Shown here: piece by piece, positions 18,890 through 34,957 of the stretch
Layout: the number at the start of each line of letters is the position of its first letter
Numbering within the stretch: the first letter of the stretch is position 1
Origin: Modicisalibacter xianhensis
GTDB lineage: Bacteria; Pseudomonadota; Gammaproteobacteria; Pseudomonadales; Halomonadaceae
Direction of reading: 5' to 3'
Length of the DNA stretch: 64,000 nt
Assembly (NCBI RefSeq): GCF_900113605.1
Contig: NZ_FOPY01000005.1
Span: forward strand, 124,001-188,000
The notes under the pieces: model-generated
What the model was told of the DNA's origin: nothing
Seen by the model: only the letters and a program-made list of their open reading frames with translations
The model's database searches: none
Translations under genes and position numbers: made by a program

Positions 18890-18907
18890 TGTAGGCAATT
18901 TCCTACA
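18890..18907 (-). promoter_or_regulatory. GacA-box-like upstream activating sequence
   Basis: TGTAGGCAATTTCCTACA is an 18-bp palindrome with perfect 6-bp arms and a 6-bp centre, the layout of the GacA/UvrY box (TGTAAG-N6-CTTACA in Pseudomonas). Its centre is 180 bp upstream of the predicted RNA start, the distance seen at Pseudomonas rsm genes. The DNA between box and promoter is unusually A/T-rich (18785-18860), as expected if it is bent by IHF. Confidence 0.75.
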
Positions 18908-18987
18908 AGACTTGGAGAATTTGCGGACAAGGATAGCTGCCATGCTCAGGCAACCAGCGGCGGGAAAGGATTGGCGACGAGAGAGCA

Positions 18988-19017
18988 GGAAAACGGTGCC
19001 GGGATCGCCGGCACCGT
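18988..19017 (-). terminator. eno terminator
   Basis: ACGGTGCCGG (18993-19002) pairs perfectly with CCGGCACCGT (19008-19017), loop GATCG, 14 bp past the eno stop; the minus-strand sequence continues TTTCC. It insulates the upstream control region of the small RNA gene from eno transcription. Confidence 0.75.
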
Positions 19018-19031
19018 AACGCGAGGCAGGA

Positions 19032-20339
<1,308 letters not shown>

Positions 20340-20369
20340 TTAATCGGTTGTGTTTTATCGGTAGCGAAG

Positions 20370-23013
<2,644 letters not shown>

Positions 23014-23026
23014 TCATGTCGCTGCC

Positions 23027-23581
23027 CTACTCCCACCAACGCTCGATGGGATTGCCCAGCGGGTCGCATGCGGGACGAGAGACCCGACGAATGCGCGCCA
23101 CGGCAGCATCGTGTTCGGCCGGATCGGCGCGCAGCAGGTCGAGATCGGTCTGATCGACGGGATAGGCCGCCAGAAGCAGGAAATCGTCGCTGGCTTCCAG
23201 TGAGCAGTGCCCCGTCCCCGCCGGCAGTACCAGCGAATCGCCAGCATGGATTTCCACATCCTGCCCCGACTCACCACCCAGGCGCAGCCGTCCCCAACCG
23301 GAGAGCGCACCGAAGGCCTCATGGGCAATCGAATGGTAATGATGATAATCGTAGACGCCACCACGCCAGCTTGGTGTCCAGCCGTTGGCAGTGAATAGCG
23401 CCGAGAAGCGTTCGGCTACTGCCTCGCGATCCAGCGAATCGTCCAGTCCGCTGGAACGGAACAACAGGGTCGCCAGACGCGTATTGGGTATGCCCCCGTC
23501 ATCGTCGAAGGTCAGGCGCTCGGGCACCACCGAGCCGTCGTGCATGCCCTTCAGCCCCAGCGCTGTCAATTGCTCATCCAT
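23027..23581 (-). CDS. YjlB-like cupin protein
   Basis: This 184-residue protein has a single cupin beta-barrel. The visible core is GGVYDYHHYHSIAHEAFGALSGWGRLRLGGESG followed by AGDSLVLPAGTGHCSLEAS, with the His and Glu residues that would bind a metal in cupin motif 1 and a His in motif 2. The pattern resembles B. subtilis YjlB and its proteobacterial relatives, whose reaction is not known. It lies alone between gltBD and pyrG on the same strand, with a terminator-like hairpin between it and gltD. Confidence 0.75.
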   Translation of the reverse strand: MDEQLTALGLKGMHDGSVVPERLTFDDDGGIPNTRLATLLFRSSGLDDSLDREAVAERFSALFTANGWTPSWRGGVYDYHHYHSIAHEAFGALSGWGRLRLGGESGQDVEIHAGDSLVLPAGTGHCSLEASDDFLLLAAYPVDQTDLDLLRADPAEHDAAVARIRRVSRPACDPLGNPIERWWE

Positions 23582-23639
23582 GATCGCCTCCCTGGCGGTA
23601 AGTGGCCTGCCCCAGTCTAGCCGAGAGACGGCCCCTTAA

Positions 23640-23667
23640 CGCAAACGCCCCGGCATCGGCCGGGGCG
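23640..23667 (-). terminator. gltBD terminator
   Basis: CGCCCCGGC (23646-23654) pairs perfectly with GCCGGGGCG (23659-23667), loop ATCG, 21 bp past the gltD stop. The minus strand continues TTTGCGTT, a short T-tract. Confidence 0.6.
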
Positions 23668-23687
23668 CAGGAGGCAGGTCGGGCGTG

Positions 23688-25136
<1,449 letters not shown>

Positions 25137-28100
25137 TTACTCGGGCCGACGACGGGACTCGGCGAGCAGGCTGTTCAGGCTTGCCGCCTTGGGCTTGACC
25201 AGCCAGAAATGGCGGATGTAGTCGGAGAAGTTGCTCAGAATCTCCTGGCCCCGTGCCGACTGGGTCTCGGCGACATATTCCTGGATGACTTCACGCAGGT
25301 GGCGCCGATAGGCTTCCATGGCCTCGGTATTGATACGGTGGATTTCGACCAGCTCGTGGTTGTAGCGGTCGACGAAGGTCCGATCCTGGTCGAGCACGTA
25401 GGCGAAGCCACCGGTCATGCCCGCCCCGAAATTAAGCCCGGTATCGCCGAGCACACAGACCAGGCCACCGGTCATGTATTCGCAGCAGTGATCGCCCGCA
25501 CCCTCGATGACGGCATGCGCGCCGGAGTTGCGCACCGCGAAGCGCTCGCCGGCCGTCCCCGCGGCAAACAGGCGGCCGCCGGTCGCCCCGTAGAGGCAGG
25601 TATTGCCGATGATCGCCGTCTTGTGGCTCTCGAAGCGGCTGCCCTGGGGCGGCGTGATGACGATCTTGCCACCGTTCATGCCCTTGCCGACGTAGTCGTT
25701 GGCGTCGCCTTCGAGGTAAAGGTTGATACCGCGTGCGTTCCACACGCCAAAGCTCTGCCCGGCCACACCGGTCAGACGCAGCGTGACTGGCGCATCTTCC
25801 AGGCCAGCTTCGCCATAGCGCTTGGCAACCTCACCGGAGACGCGCGCCGGCACGGAGCGGTCGCAGTTGCTGATACGGAACGTGAACTCACCGCCGCTCT
25901 TGTTCTCGACGGCCTCGCGCAGCACATCGAGGATTTCCTCGTTCTTGGTCGCCAGGTCGTGCGGCATGTTGCGCTGGACCTCGCAGAAGCGCGGTGCGTC
26001 TGCCGGCACCCAGTCATTATCGAGCAGCGAATCGAGCACAAGCTTGCGCTGCGAACTGGTCTCTCCCTCGATCTTCTCGAGCAGGTCGGTGCGCCCGATC
26101 AGGTCGGTGAGCTTGCGCACGCCGAGCATCGCCATGATCTCGCGCACTTCCTCGGCAACGAAGCGGAAGTAGTTCTTGACCATGTCGACAGTGCCGCGGA
26201 AGTGCTCGTCACGCAGGTAATCGTGCTGGGTGGCGACACCGGTCGCACAGTTGTTCAGGTGGCAGATGCGCAGGTAGATGCAGCCCAGCGAGACCATCGG
26301 CGCGGTACCGAAGCCGAAGCTCTCGGCGCCCAGGATGGCCGCCTTGACCACGTCGAGCCCGGTCTTCAAGCCGCCGTCGGTCTGCAGGCGAATCTTGTCG
26401 CGCAGGCCATTGATGCGCAGCGCCTGGTGCACCTCGGGCAGGCCAAGCTCCCACGGGCTGCCGGCATGCTTGATCGAGGTCAGCGGGCTGGCTGCGGTGC
26501 CGCCATCGTAGCCGGCAACGGTGATCAGGTCGGCATAGGCCTTGGCCACACCGGTGGCGATGGTGCCGATACCCGGCTCGGAGACCAGCTTCACCGAGAC
26601 CAGTGCATCCTGGTTGACCTGCTTGAGATCGAAGATCAGCTGCGCCAGGTCCTCGATGGAATAGATATCGTGGTGCGGCGGCGGCGAGATCAGCGTCACA
26701 CCAGGCACCGCATAGCGCAACCGGGCGATCAGGCCGTTGACCTTGCCGCCAGGCAACTGACCGCCCTCACCGGGCTTGGCGCCCTGGGCAACCTTGATCT
26801 GCAGCACCTCGGCATTGGCCAGGTAGGCTGGCGTCACGCCGAAGCGCCCGGAAGCAATCTGCTTGATCTTGGAACTGCGAATGGTGCCGTAACGCGCCGG
26901 GTCCTCACCGCCCTCGCCGGAGTTGGAGCGCCCCCCGGTCTCGTTCATGGCCTGGGCCAGTGCCTCGTGCGCCTCGGGCGAGAGCGCTCCCAGCGACATG
27001 CCGGCACTGTCGAAGCGCGGAATCAGGTCTTCGACCGGCTCGATCTCGTCCAGCGGCAACGGCTCGTCGGCCGGCTTGAGCTTGAGCAGGTCGCGAATGG
27101 TCGCTACCGGACGCTCGTTGACCAGGCGGGCGAACTCCTTCCACTTGCCGTAGTCGCCCTGCTGGACCGCAGCCTGCAGGGCGCGGATCACGTCGGGGTT
27201 GAAGGCATGGTACTCGTAGCCGTGGACGTACTTGTAGAGCCCGCCCTGGCGAAGCCCCTTACGCGGGATCCAGGCGTCGCGGGCCAGCAGTTCCTGTTGC
27301 AACTGCAATTCGGCAAAGCCGGTCCCCTCGATGCGCGAGGCCATGCCCGGGAAGCACAACTCCATCACCTCGGACGACAGCCCCACCGCCTCGAACAACT
27401 GGGCACCACGATAGGAGGCAATGTGCGAGATACCCATCTTGGAGAGGATCTTGTAGAGCCCCTTCTGCATGCCCTTGCGGTAGTTCTCGCGGGAATCCGC
27501 CGGGTCGCCGAGCAAGTCGCCGGTGCGGTGCATGTCGGCCATGACCTGATAGGCAAGGTACGGGTAAATGGCCGTCGCACCGACACCGAACAGTACGGCC
27601 AGTTGGTGCGAGTCACGGGCATAACCAGTTTCCACGATCAGGTTGACGTGGGTGCGCAGCCCCTTGCGACCCAGATCATGGTGCACCGCTCCTACGGCCA
27701 GTGCCGGATGGATCGACAACTGCCCCTTGACCAGCCCGCAGTCGGACAGCACCAGCACGACCTTACCGTTATTCGCCGCCTGCTCGGCCTGCTGGCAGAG
27801 CGCCTCGATGGCCTGCTTGAGCCCGGTCGACTCGGGGTCGTAGGCCAGGCTCAGCGTCTCGCTGGCGAAGGCCGGGTCGTCGTGCGTGGTCAACGCAGTG
27901 AACTTGCGCGGCGACAGGACCGGCGTGGTCAGGATCAGACGATGCGCATGCTCGGGCGTGGCCTCGAAGACATTGCGTTCGGCGCCCAGGCAGGTCTCCA
28001 GTGACATCACGATCGCTTCGCGCAGCGGGTCGATCGGCGGATTGGTGACCTGTGCGAACTTCTGGCGGAAGTAGTCGGTGAGCATGCGCGGCTGGCGCGA

Positions 28101-29594
28101 CAGTACGGCCATGGGCGTATCGTCGCCCATCGAGCCGACGGCCTCCTGGCCGGTCTCGGCCAGCACGTGCAGGATCTGGTCACGCTCTTCGTTGGAGACC
28201 AGGAACATCTTCTGGTAGACCGCGAGCTCGTCGGGCTCCATGGGCTGGAAGCGGGCCAGCTCGGTCAGCGACGACTCGAGGTAGTTGGCATTCTCGTTGA
28301 GCCAGCGCTTGTAGGGATAGGAAGAACGAAGGCGCTCATCGATATCGTCGGTGTGCAGCACTTCGCCGGTGTGGGTATCCACGGACAGGATCTGCCCCGG
28401 GCCGATGCGCCCCTTGGCGACCACGCTTTCAGGCGAATAGCCCCATACGCCGATCTCCGAGGCGATGGTGATGTAGCCATTGTCGGTGATCACCCAGCGC
28501 GCCGGACGCAGGCCGTTGCGATCGAGCATGCACACGGCATGGCGGCCGTCGGTAACCACGATGCCCGCCGGACCATCCCAGGCCTCCATGTGCATGGAGT
28601 TGTACTCGTAGAAGGCGCGCAGGTCGGCATCCATGGTCTCTACATTCTGCCAGGCCGGCGGCACCATCATGCGCACGGCACGGTAGAGTTCCATGCCCCC
28701 GGTCAACAGGATCTCGAGCATGTTGTCCATGCTCGAGGAGTCGGACCCGTCGGTATTGACGACCTCATCAAGCTCGGTGATGTCAGGCAGCAGCTCGGAG
28801 ACGAAGTTCTCCTTGCGCGCATTGGCCCAGTTGCGGTTGGCTTCGATGGTGTTGATCTCGCCGTTGTGGGCGAGGTAGCGAAACGGCTGGGCCAGCGGCC
28901 AGCGCGGCGCGGTATTGGTAGAGAAGCGCTGGTGGTAGACGCAGATGGAGCTTTCCATGCGTTCATCGGCGAAGTCCAGATAGAACGTCGGCAGGTCCTC
29001 CGGCATCATCAACCCCTTGTAGGAGATGACCTTGGAAGACAGCGAGCTGACATAGAAGTCGTCTTCGTGCTTGAGGCGCTGCTCGGCGATACGCCGGGCC
29101 ATGAACAGATCGACGTTGAACAGCCGGCTCTCGCTGCGCTGGGCATCGCCCGGCTCGACGAAGATCTGACGAATGCGCGGCTGGCATTCCTGGGCGATCG
29201 GGCCACACACGCTGGAGTCGTGCGGTACGGCACGCCAGCCGCGCACACTGAGGCCGCGCTCCGCCAGTGCCGTTTCCAGCACATCGCGTGCACTGGCTTC
29301 ACGGGTATCGTCATCGGGCAGGAAGACACTGCCCACCGCGTACTGTTCACCGAGTTCGAAACCCAGTTCATCACGCGCCACGGTGCGCATGAAGGCATCG
29401 GGCATGGAAATCAGCAGGCCACAGCCATCGCCGGTCTTGCCATCGGAGTTGATACCGCCACGGTGAGTCATGCAGGTCAGCGACTCGATGGCGGTCTTCA
29501 GCAGGTCATGACTGGCCTGCCCTTCCATATGGGCTATCAGGCCAAAGCCACAGTTATCGCGAAACTCACCAGGCTGGTGTAGACCTCTCATCAT
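25137..29594 (-). CDS. gltB: Glutamate synthase large (alpha) subunit
   Basis: GltB transfers glutamine amide nitrogen to 2-oxoglutarate in ammonium assimilation. The 1485-residue protein has an N-terminal class II amidotransferase whose nucleophile Cys15 follows a short propeptide ([17 protein letters not shown]), a central domain, the FMN-binding synthase domain ([47 protein letters not shown] cluster cysteines) and the C-terminal GXGXG beta-helix ([15 protein letters not shown]). Length matches E. coli GltB. Two ATGs are adjacent; the second (29591) is equally possible. Confidence 0.98.
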   Translation of the reverse strand: MMRGLHQPGEFRDNCGFGLIAHMEGQASHDLLKTAIESLTCMTHRGGINSDGKTGDGCGLLISMPDAFMRTVARDELGFELGEQYAVGSVFLPDDDTREASARDVLETALAERGLSVRGWRAVPHDSSVCGPIAQECQPRIRQIFVEPGDAQRSESRLFNVDLFMARRIAEQRLKHEDDFYVSSLSSKVISYKGLMMPEDLPTFYLDFADERMESSICVYHQRFSTNTAPRWPLAQPFRYLAHNGEINTIEANRNWANARKENFVSELLPDITELDEVVNTDGSDSSSMDNMLEILLTGGMELYRAVRMMVPPAWQNVETMDADLRAFYEYNSMHMEAWDGPAGIVVTDGRHAVCMLDRNGLRPARWVITDNGYITIASEIGVWGYSPESVVAKGRIGPGQILSVDTHTGEVLHTDDIDERLRSSYPYKRWLNENANYLESSLTELARFQPMEPDELAVYQKMFLVSNEERDQILHVLAETGQEAVGSMGDDTPMAVLSRQPRMLTDYFRQKFAQVTNPPIDPLREAIVMSLETCLGAERNVFEATPEHAHRLILTTPVLSPRKFTALTTHDDPAFASETLSLAYDPESTGLKQAIEALCQQAEQAANNGKVVLVLSDCGLVKGQLSIHPALAVGAVHHDLGRKGLRTHVNLIVETGYARDSHQLAVLFGVGATAIYPYLAYQVMADMHRTGDLLGDPADSRENYRKGMQKGLYKILSKMGISHIASYRGAQLFEAVGLSSEVMELCFPGMASRIEGTGFAELQLQQELLARDAWIPRKGLRQGGLYKYVHGYEYHAFNPDVIRALQAAVQQGDYGKWKEFARLVNERPVATIRDLLKLKPADEPLPLDEIEPVEDLIPRFDSAGMSLGALSPEAHEALAQAMNETGGRSNSGEGGEDPARYGTIRSSKIKQIASGRFGVTPAYLANAEVLQIKVAQGAKPGEGGQLPGGKVNGLIARLRYAVPGVTLISPPPHHDIYSIEDLAQLIFDLKQVNQDALVSVKLVSEPGIGTIATGVAKAYADLITVAGYDGGTAASPLTSIKHAGSPWELGLPEVHQALRINGLRDKIRLQTDGGLKTGLDVVKAAILGAESFGFGTAPMVSLGCIYLRICHLNNCATGVATQHDYLRDEHFRGTVDMVKNYFRFVAEEVREIMAMLGVRKLTDLIGRTDLLEKIEGETSSQRKLVLDSLLDNDWVPADAPRFCEVQRNMPHDLATKNEEILDVLREAVENKSGGEFTFRISNCDRSVPARVSGEVAKRYGEAGLEDAPVTLRLTGVAGQSFGVWNARGINLYLEGDANDYVGKGMNGGKIVITPPQGSRFESHKTAIIGNTCLYGATGGRLFAAGTAGERFAVRNSGAHAVIEGAGDHCCEYMTGGLVCVLGDTGLNFGAGMTGGFAYVLDQDRTFVDRYNHELVEIHRINTEAMEAYRRHLREVIQEYVAETQSARGQEILSNFSDYIRHFWLVKPKAASLNSLLAESRRRPE

Positions 29595-29963
29595 GGGCGT
29601 GCCTCACAGAATGCAGAAACTTGTGTCCAGAAAGAAGGCGGGGTATACTAGACGGTTATATTTATGTTGTGCGCGGCGTTTATTGGCCGTCTTTCTGATG
29701 TCAAAAGGCCGTACAGCATAGCCACGCCAAGCGCCCAGCGCAATTCCCCTGCCCCGCTTCCCGTCTAAAAAACACTGAAAAATCGCGCCGTTAGCGCCAC
29801 CCCAAGCTAAAACCGCAAGACGGTCAATGAGTTAGCTCAAGATAACTCGAACAGCCCATTGTCTACAACTTTAGTCGAAACCCTGCCCTGCAAACCATGC
29901 CGATTGTGCATAAGACATGCGAATCGTGCAGCACGCGCCTTGTAAATCACAATCCAGCACACA
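29595..29963. other. Non-coding region upstream of gltB
   Basis: These ~370 bp separate gltB from the aroB terminator. No open reading frame, RNA or clear operator is supported. It is distinctly A/T-richer than its surroundings and must hold the gltB promoter; GTATAC near 29645-29650 on the minus strand could be part of a -10, but no convincing -35 pairs with it. A DamX/SPOR-type gene that occupies this position in Pseudomonas is absent. Confidence 0.6.
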
Positions 29964-29993
29964 CGAAAAAGCCTGCGCCGACGACGCAGGCTT
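29964..29993 (-). terminator. Terminator of the pilMNOPQ-aroKB operon
   Basis: AAGCCTGCG (29969-29977) pairs with CGCAGGCTT (29985-29993) across a 7-nt loop and is followed on the minus strand by TTTTCGTG, 22 bp after the aroB stop. Confidence 0.78.
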
Positions 29994-30014
29994 GGAAAGG
30001 CCAGGCAAAAAGTA

Positions 30015-31121
30015 TCAGGCGCGCGGGTATTCGCTCAGGAAGTCGTGCAATCGGGCCGGCGGTGTCTCGTCGTGGATACAGGCCTCTCCCAGGCGGCGCA
30101 GCAACACCAAGCGAATGCGGTCGTCGAGGTTCTTCTTGTCCAGGCGCATGCGCTCGAGGAAGGCCTCGGCATCCATGGCCGCCGGGGCGGTCAGCGGCAA
30201 ACCCGCCGACTCGATGACCCGGGCGACGCGTGCCACGTCATCCCCGCTCAACCACCCCAATTGCTGTGATAGCGTCGCTGCCATGAGCATGCCGGCACCG
30301 ACGGCCTCGCCGTGCAGCCATTGGCCATAGCCCTGATGTGCCTCGATGGCATGGCCGAAGGTATGGCCCAGGTTAAGCATGGCGCGGGCGCCCTGCTCGG
30401 TTTCGTCGGCCGCCACCACCTCCGCCTTAATCGCACAGCTGCGCAGGATCGCTTCGCTGAGCAGTTCGCCGTCGCGTGCAAGCAGCCCAGCCATGTTCGC
30501 TTCCAACCAACCGAGAAAGACAGGATCACGGATCAGACCATACTTGATCACCTCGGCAAGCCCGGCACTCAACTCACGCGCCGGCAGGGTGTCCAGCGTC
30601 TGTGTGTCGATGAGCACGGCCCGCGGCTGCCAGAACGCACCGATCATGTTCTTGCCACGCGGATGGTTGACGCCGGTCTTGCCGCCGACCGAGGAGTCGA
30701 CCTGCGACAACAGCGTCGTCGGCACCTGGATGAAGGCCACGCCTCGCTGATAGCAGGCCGCAGCATAACCGGCCATGTCGCCAATGACCCCGCCTCCCAG
30801 TGCCACCAGCGTACAACGGCGATTGAAGCCGGCCGCCAGCAGTGCATCCCAGATACGTTCCACCGAGGCCAGGGTCTTGGTGTGCTCGCCGTCGGGCAGG
30901 ATGACCTCGCGCACGTCGAGCTCGCTGCCCAGGCTGCCCTTGAGCCGCTCGAGGTACAGCGGTGCCACCGTCTCGTTAGTCACGACCATGACCTGGCGGC
31001 CAGCCAGATAGGGACGTAGGCACTGCGGGTCGTCAAGCAACCCCGGGGCGACATGGATGGGATAGCTGCGCTCGCCGAGGTCGACGGTGAGTGATCGAAT
31101 CGAGGACGGGGTCGCTGTCAT
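30015..31121 (-). CDS. aroB: 3-dehydroquinate synthase
   Basis: AroB cyclises DAHP to 3-dehydroquinate in the shikimate pathway, using NAD+ and a divalent metal. The 368-residue protein shows [82 protein letters not shown] (the NAD/substrate core), and metal-ligand regions [10 protein letters not shown] and [12 protein letters not shown]. It begins 3 bp after aroK. Confidence 0.98.
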   Translation of the reverse strand: MTATPSSIRSLTVDLGERSYPIHVAPGLLDDPQCLRPYLAGRQVMVVTNETVAPLYLERLKGSLGSELDVREVILPDGEHTKTLASVERIWDALLAAGFNRRCTLVALGGGVIGDMAGYAAACYQRGVAFIQVPTTLLSQVDSSVGGKTGVNHPRGKNMIGAFWQPRAVLIDTQTLDTLPARELSAGLAEVIKYGLIRDPVFLGWLEANMAGLLARDGELLSEAILRSCAIKAEVVAADETEQGARAMLNLGHTFGHAIEAHQGYGQWLHGEAVGAGMLMAATLSQQLGWLSGDDVARVARVIESAGLPLTAPAAMDAEAFLERMRLDKKNLDDRIRLVLLRRLGEACIHDETPPARLHDFLSEYPRA

Positions 31122-31124
31122 GGG

Positions 31125-31667
31125 TCAGGCCTTGGTTTGCAGGGGATCGACGAGACGGGTCACTCGCCGCAGGATATCGTTGACCACCGAACGGGGGCCG
31201 CGCCGGTCGGTGCGCACGATCAAATCGGCCGTGGCCCGATAGAGCGGGTCGCGCAACTCGAACAGACCACGCAGCACCGCCTCGGGATCCTTGCTACGCA
31301 ACAGCGGGCGGTTGCGGTCCTTGGCGGTGCGACGCAGCTGCTGCTCGACTGTCGTGTAGAGGTAGACCACCGTGCCGCGCTCACGCAGCGCCCGACGGTT
31401 GGCCTCGTTCATCACGGCACCGCCCCCGGTTGCCAGCACGATATCGGTGCGCTGTGTCAACTCATCGATCATCTGCACTTCGCGTTCGCGAAAGCCGGCC
31501 TCGCCTTCGACATCGAAGATCCAGGGAATGTCGGCACCGCAGCGCGCCTGGATTTCATGATCGCTATCGACGAAATCGCGCTGCAACTCGGCCGCCAACA
31601 GGCGGCCGATCGTGCTCTTGCCCGCCCCCATGGGGCCGACCAGGAAAAGATTGGGAAAATCCTGCAT
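31125..31667 (-). CDS. aroK: Shikimate kinase
   Basis: This P-loop kinase phosphorylates shikimate. The 180-residue protein has Walker [19 protein letters not shown], the shikimate-binding [38 protein letters not shown] and the lid region RPLLRSKDP. Its ATG overlaps the pilQ stop as TGATG, so translation is probably coupled to pilQ. The pil-aroK-aroB junction is conserved in Pseudomonas. Confidence 0.97.
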   Translation of the reverse strand: MQDFPNLFLVGPMGAGKSTIGRLLAAELQRDFVDSDHEIQARCGADIPWIFDVEGEAGFREREVQMIDELTQRTDIVLATGGGAVMNEANRRALRERGTVVYLYTTVEQQLRRTAKDRNRPLLRSKDPEAVLRGLFELRDPLYRATADLIVRTDRRGPRSVVNDILRRVTRLVDPLQTKA

Positions 31668-33778
31668 CAGCGAATTGCCAGCCCATCCTCGATGATTTTC
31701 GGGGTGATGAAGACTAACAATTCTACCTTCTCATTGCTCTCCTCGGTATAGCGAAACAGATGCCCCAATAGTGGTAGGTCGCCAAGCAACGGCGTCTTGA
31801 ATAGCTGGCGCAGCTGTTCGGTACGCAAAATGCCGCCCAGTACCACGGTTTCGCCGTCGTTGACCAGCACCTGAGTCTGGATCTCGTTGGTATCGATCGC
31901 CGGCGCACCACCGAAGGTGGTGTCGGAAATATCATCGTTGTTGATGTCCAGTTCCATGATGATGCGGTTGTCGGGGGTGATCTGCGGCACCACCTGCAGC
32001 GACAGCACAGCTTCCTTGAACTCGACGTTGGTCGCCCCGCTGGAGGTCGCTTCCTGATAGGGTATCTCCTGGCCCTGCTTGATCACCGCCGGCTGCTGGT
32101 TGGCGGTGATCACCTTGGGCTGGGAGATGGTCTGGCTCTTGCCCTCGCTCTCTAGCGCGCGCAGCTCCATGTCAAGCAGGATATCGCCTGAGATATAGCC
32201 GAAGCTGAAAGCCGACGACGGGTTGGCTCCATCGCCTAGATCCACCGCCAAGCCTCCACGCTGGAACAGGGTCGCATCGGGTTCCTGCCATCGTCCGGCA
32301 TAGGTGCCTTGAGAAAAGCGCTGCCCATCACTGCTCAGCGGCTGTCCTGATGACGCCCCGCCGAGATTCAGTTTGCCGTTTCCATTCGAAGACAGCCCCC
32401 AGTTCACACCCAACTCGCGCGCCACGCTGTCACGGGCAATCACGATGCGCGCCTCGATCTGTACCTGGCGCACTGGAATATCAAGCTGGTCGACAACCGC
32501 GATCACCTCGTCGATACGCTCGCGGGTATCCTGGATGATCAACGTGTTGGTGCGCTCGTCGATGCTCACCCGGCCGCGCTCGGAGAGCAGCCCCAGCCCC
32601 TCCTCGCCGCGCAGCATCTGGGCGAGGCTTGCCGCCTTGGCGTAACGCACCTGCAGGTACTCGGTCGCCAGCGGTGCCAGTTCCTGCATCTGCGCCTCGG
32701 CTTCCAGTTCCTGGCGTTCCATGGACGCCAACTCGCTGGCGGGCGCCACGATCAGCACATTGCCGTTCTTGCGACTGGCCAGGCCATGGCTGCGCAACAC
32801 CAGGTCGAGCGCCTGATCCCAGGGCACGTCACTGAGATTGAGCGTCACGTTACCCTGCACGCTGTCGCTGGCCACCAGGTTGAGACCGGTGAACTCGGCG
32901 ATGATCGCCAGTACCTCGCGCACCTCGATATCCTGGAAGTTGAGCGAGATCCGCTTGCCGGTATAAGGGAACATTTCCCGCTGGCGCACCTGCCGCTCGG
33001 CATCGGTCACCGGCCGCGCCTCGATGATCAGTTGCCGACCGCTCTGCGTCGAGAGCATGGCGTAATCGCCGCTGACCTGAATCGACAGTGTGGTCCCGTC
33101 GGTATTCTCGACGGGTGTAATGCGCTGCATCGGCGTGCCGAAGTCGCTGACGTCGAGGGTCTGGGCCAGCGCGGCCGGCAGGTCGACATTTTCCAGTTCG
33201 GCAACGATGCGGCCACGGCCTTGCTCCCTGACCTGAGCGTCCACGCTATCGCGGTCGAAGGTGACGATCAGGCGGCTGGCCCCGACCTCTCCGCGCCGGA
33301 AGTCGATGTTCTCGATGCCAGGTGCACGGCTCAGCGACTGACCGGATGCCGGCGCCGCACTCTCCACGGACGGTGCCGACTGCAGGTCGGCGGCGCTCTC
33401 GCCCAGGCTGAGCACCAGGTTGTCGCCCCGCTCACGGATCGCATAGGGAATCGGTGCATCGAGATTGAACACCAGGCGCGTCCGGCCACCGGCTTCCAGC
33501 GCCACGACATCATTGACGCCGACCAGCCCCAACTCGTAGCGGCGCTGGTCCAGCTGGCTCACGGTATCCATCAGGTCGATGGCCAGCCGCGGCGGCGAGT
33601 CGATGCGATAGCCGCGCACCTCAGGCACGCCCCCCGTAAAATTCAGCGTTACCTCTAGCTGGCCGTCGGCACGCTGGCCGAAGTCCAGCGCGCTCAGGGC
33701 AGACTGCGCCCAGGCGGTGCCGCAAGCGACCAAGCCCAGCATCGTTACCAGCAGCCTACAAACGTGTCGTGTCTTCAA
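31667..33778 (-). CDS. pilQ: Type IV pilus secretin PilQ
   Basis: PilQ forms the outer membrane channel through which the pilus is extruded. The 703-residue protein has a signal peptide ([18 protein letters not shown]), two AMIN domains that bind peptidoglycan (about 25-100 and 150-240), an STN/N0 domain ([31 protein letters not shown]), an N1 domain, and the C-terminal secretin core ([33 protein letters not shown]). I chose TTG at 33778 because AAGGGA lies upstream; ATG 33742 is an alternative that would shorten the signal peptide. Confidence 0.95.
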   Translation of the reverse strand: MKTRHVCRLLVTMLGLVACGTAWAQSALSALDFGQRADGQLEVTLNFTGGVPEVRGYRIDSPPRLAIDLMDTVSQLDQRRYELGLVGVNDVVALEAGGRTRLVFNLDAPIPYAIRERGDNLVLSLGESAADLQSAPSVESAAPASGQSLSRAPGIENIDFRRGEVGASRLIVTFDRDSVDAQVREQGRGRIVAELENVDLPAALAQTLDVSDFGTPMQRITPVENTDGTTLSIQVSGDYAMLSTQSGRQLIIEARPVTDAERQVRQREMFPYTGKRISLNFQDIEVREVLAIIAEFTGLNLVASDSVQGNVTLNLSDVPWDQALDLVLRSHGLASRKNGNVLIVAPASELASMERQELEAEAQMQELAPLATEYLQVRYAKAASLAQMLRGEEGLGLLSERGRVSIDERTNTLIIQDTRERIDEVIAVVDQLDIPVRQVQIEARIVIARDSVARELGVNWGLSSNGNGKLNLGGASSGQPLSSDGQRFSQGTYAGRWQEPDATLFQRGGLAVDLGDGANPSSAFSFGYISGDILLDMELRALESEGKSQTISQPKVITANQQPAVIKQGQEIPYQEATSSGATNVEFKEAVLSLQVVPQITPDNRIIMELDINNDDISDTTFGGAPAIDTNEIQTQVLVNDGETVVLGGILRTEQLRQLFKTPLLGDLPLLGHLFRYTEESNEKVELLVFITPKIIEDGLAIR

Positions 33779-33806
33779 ACCTTTCTTCCCTTGCGAAACA
33801 GCCGAT

Positions 33807-34346
33807 CTACCCCTGGCGCTGGTCGGCTTCGTCGTTATTGAGATAGAGCGTCTGACTGCGCTCGACCCAGCCCCGCTGCCCATTGGTGACGATCTCGATA
33901 AGCTGCAGCGCCGTGGCACCGATTGCCACGATGCGCCCGAAATCGGTGCCCAGATGATCGCCGACATGCACGCGGTGCACCTCGCCCTCCGGGTCGCGGA
34001 CCAGCGCGGAATAGGTGCCGTCGATGAACAGCGTCCCGACCAGCGCCAGCGTGTCGAGCGAGTAGGCCTCCAGGGGCTCACGCGGGCGGGTGAGGTCCGG
34101 CGCCAGGTCCGCGCCCTGTGCGGCGCTTTCCTGTTCGGGCCGCTCGGGCAGGAAGGGGCTGCGTAGCCCCGCCTGGTCATAGGTCACCGCATGGTACTCG
34201 GGAGGCTCGGGTAATGGCGCCACCTTTCCGGTCGGGCTGTCACGCAGCGCGTTCAGACGCTGATCCAGCGAGGTCAGCTCGGCGTCGCTGCAGGCCGCCA
34301 GCCACAGCGCACCACTCGCCGTCAGCGCACCGACAAAGCGATTCAT
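33807..34346 (-). CDS. pilP: Type IV pilus lipoprotein PilP
   Basis: PilP is an inner-membrane lipoprotein that links the PilMNO platform to PilQ. The 179-residue protein has a lipoprotein signal with lipobox WLAAC (Cys19), an extended Pro-rich region (GKVAPLPEPPEYHAVTYDQAGLRSPF), and a C-terminal beta-sandwich (SLDTLALVGTLFIDGTYSALVRDPEGEVHRVHVGDHLG...VTNGQRGWVERSQTL) typical of the family. It overlaps pilO by 4 bp and is followed by pilQ after 28 bp. Confidence 0.94.
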   Translation of the reverse strand: MNRFVGALTASGALWLAACSDAELTSLDQRLNALRDSPTGKVAPLPEPPEYHAVTYDQAGLRSPFLPERPEQESAAQGADLAPDLTRPREPLEAYSLDTLALVGTLFIDGTYSALVRDPEGEVHRVHVGDHLGTDFGRIVAIGATALQLIEIVTNGQRGWVERSQTLYLNNDEADQRQG

Positions 34347-34957
34347 GGCGCCTCCTCCTCACGATGACTGTAGGTCTTGGCCAGCATCGACAGCTGCAAT
34401 GTGCCTGCCTCGTCTACAGGAACCAGCGTGAAGTCATGCAGCGTGACGATTCGCGGCAAGCCAGCCACGCCGGAGAGAAAAGCCGCAATGCGGTGATAGT
34501 CGCCACGCACGCGGATATCGAACGGTTGCTCGGTATAGAACTCCTGGGGCACCGGCGAACGCAGGCGAATGAAATCGATAGCTAGCTGATTGTCCAGGGC
34601 GGTGTCGCTGATGTTGTCGATCAGGGTGGGAACCTCGGCCCCGGTTGGCAGCATCTGCAGCAGTTCGGCCATGCGCGACTCGAGTTCATCCATCTGCTCG
34701 CGCATCATCGGCAGATTGGCGGCCTGGTAGGCCTTGGCTTCGTACTGCCCGAGCAGCTCGCGCTCCTGGGCGCGAGCGCGTTCGAGCGACTCGGCCTGCG
34801 GGGCCACCAGGAACCATTGCACCAGCCAGAACACTGCCGCGAACACCAGCAGGCAACTGATCACCTGCAGCGATACCGGCCAGGAGCCGGCCTCGCGCAG
34901 GTCCAGCTCGCGCCAGTCGAGGTCGCGCAGGCGGCGAAGTTCGGCACTTAGACTCAT
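34343..34957 (-). CDS. pilO: Type IV pilus assembly protein PilO
   Basis: PilO pairs with PilN in the periplasmic alignment complex. The 204-residue protein has one transmembrane helix (VISCLLVFAAVFWLVQWFLV, about 32-51), a coiled-coil (LERARAQERELLGQYEAKAYQAANLPMMREQMDELE) and a C-terminal ferredoxin-like fold (LPTGAEVPTLIDNISDTALDNQLAIDFIRL). It overlaps both pilN and pilP by 4 bp, so the operon is translationally coupled. Confidence 0.94.
   Translation of the reverse strand: MSLSAELRRLRDLDWRELDLREAGSWPVSLQVISCLLVFAAVFWLVQWFLVAPQAESLERARAQERELLGQYEAKAYQAANLPMMREQMDELESRMAELLQMLPTGAEVPTLIDNISDTALDNQLAIDFIRLRSPVPQEFYTEQPFDIRVRGDYHRIAAFLSGVAGLPRIVTLHDFTLVPVDEAGTLQLSMLAKTYSHREEEAP

Noticed and set aside
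18731..18943. 70-residue minus-strand open frame upstream of the small RNA
   Set aside because: It spans the GacA-like box and promoter, has no ribosome site and no recognisable domain; the region is regulatory.
25209..28004. 931-residue plus-strand open frame over gltB
   Set aside because: It is an antisense shadow; gltB on the minus strand shows continuous family motifs.
29641..29720. Specific gltB promoter (TTGACA near 29700 with a downstream -10)
   Set aside because: No -10 lies at 15-19 bp from that TTGACA, and the better TATA-like boxes have no -35, so I do not call a promoter.
33779..34180. In-frame N-terminal extension of pilQ
   Set aside because: It overlaps pilP in another frame and lacks PilQ conservation; a signal peptide begins near 33778.
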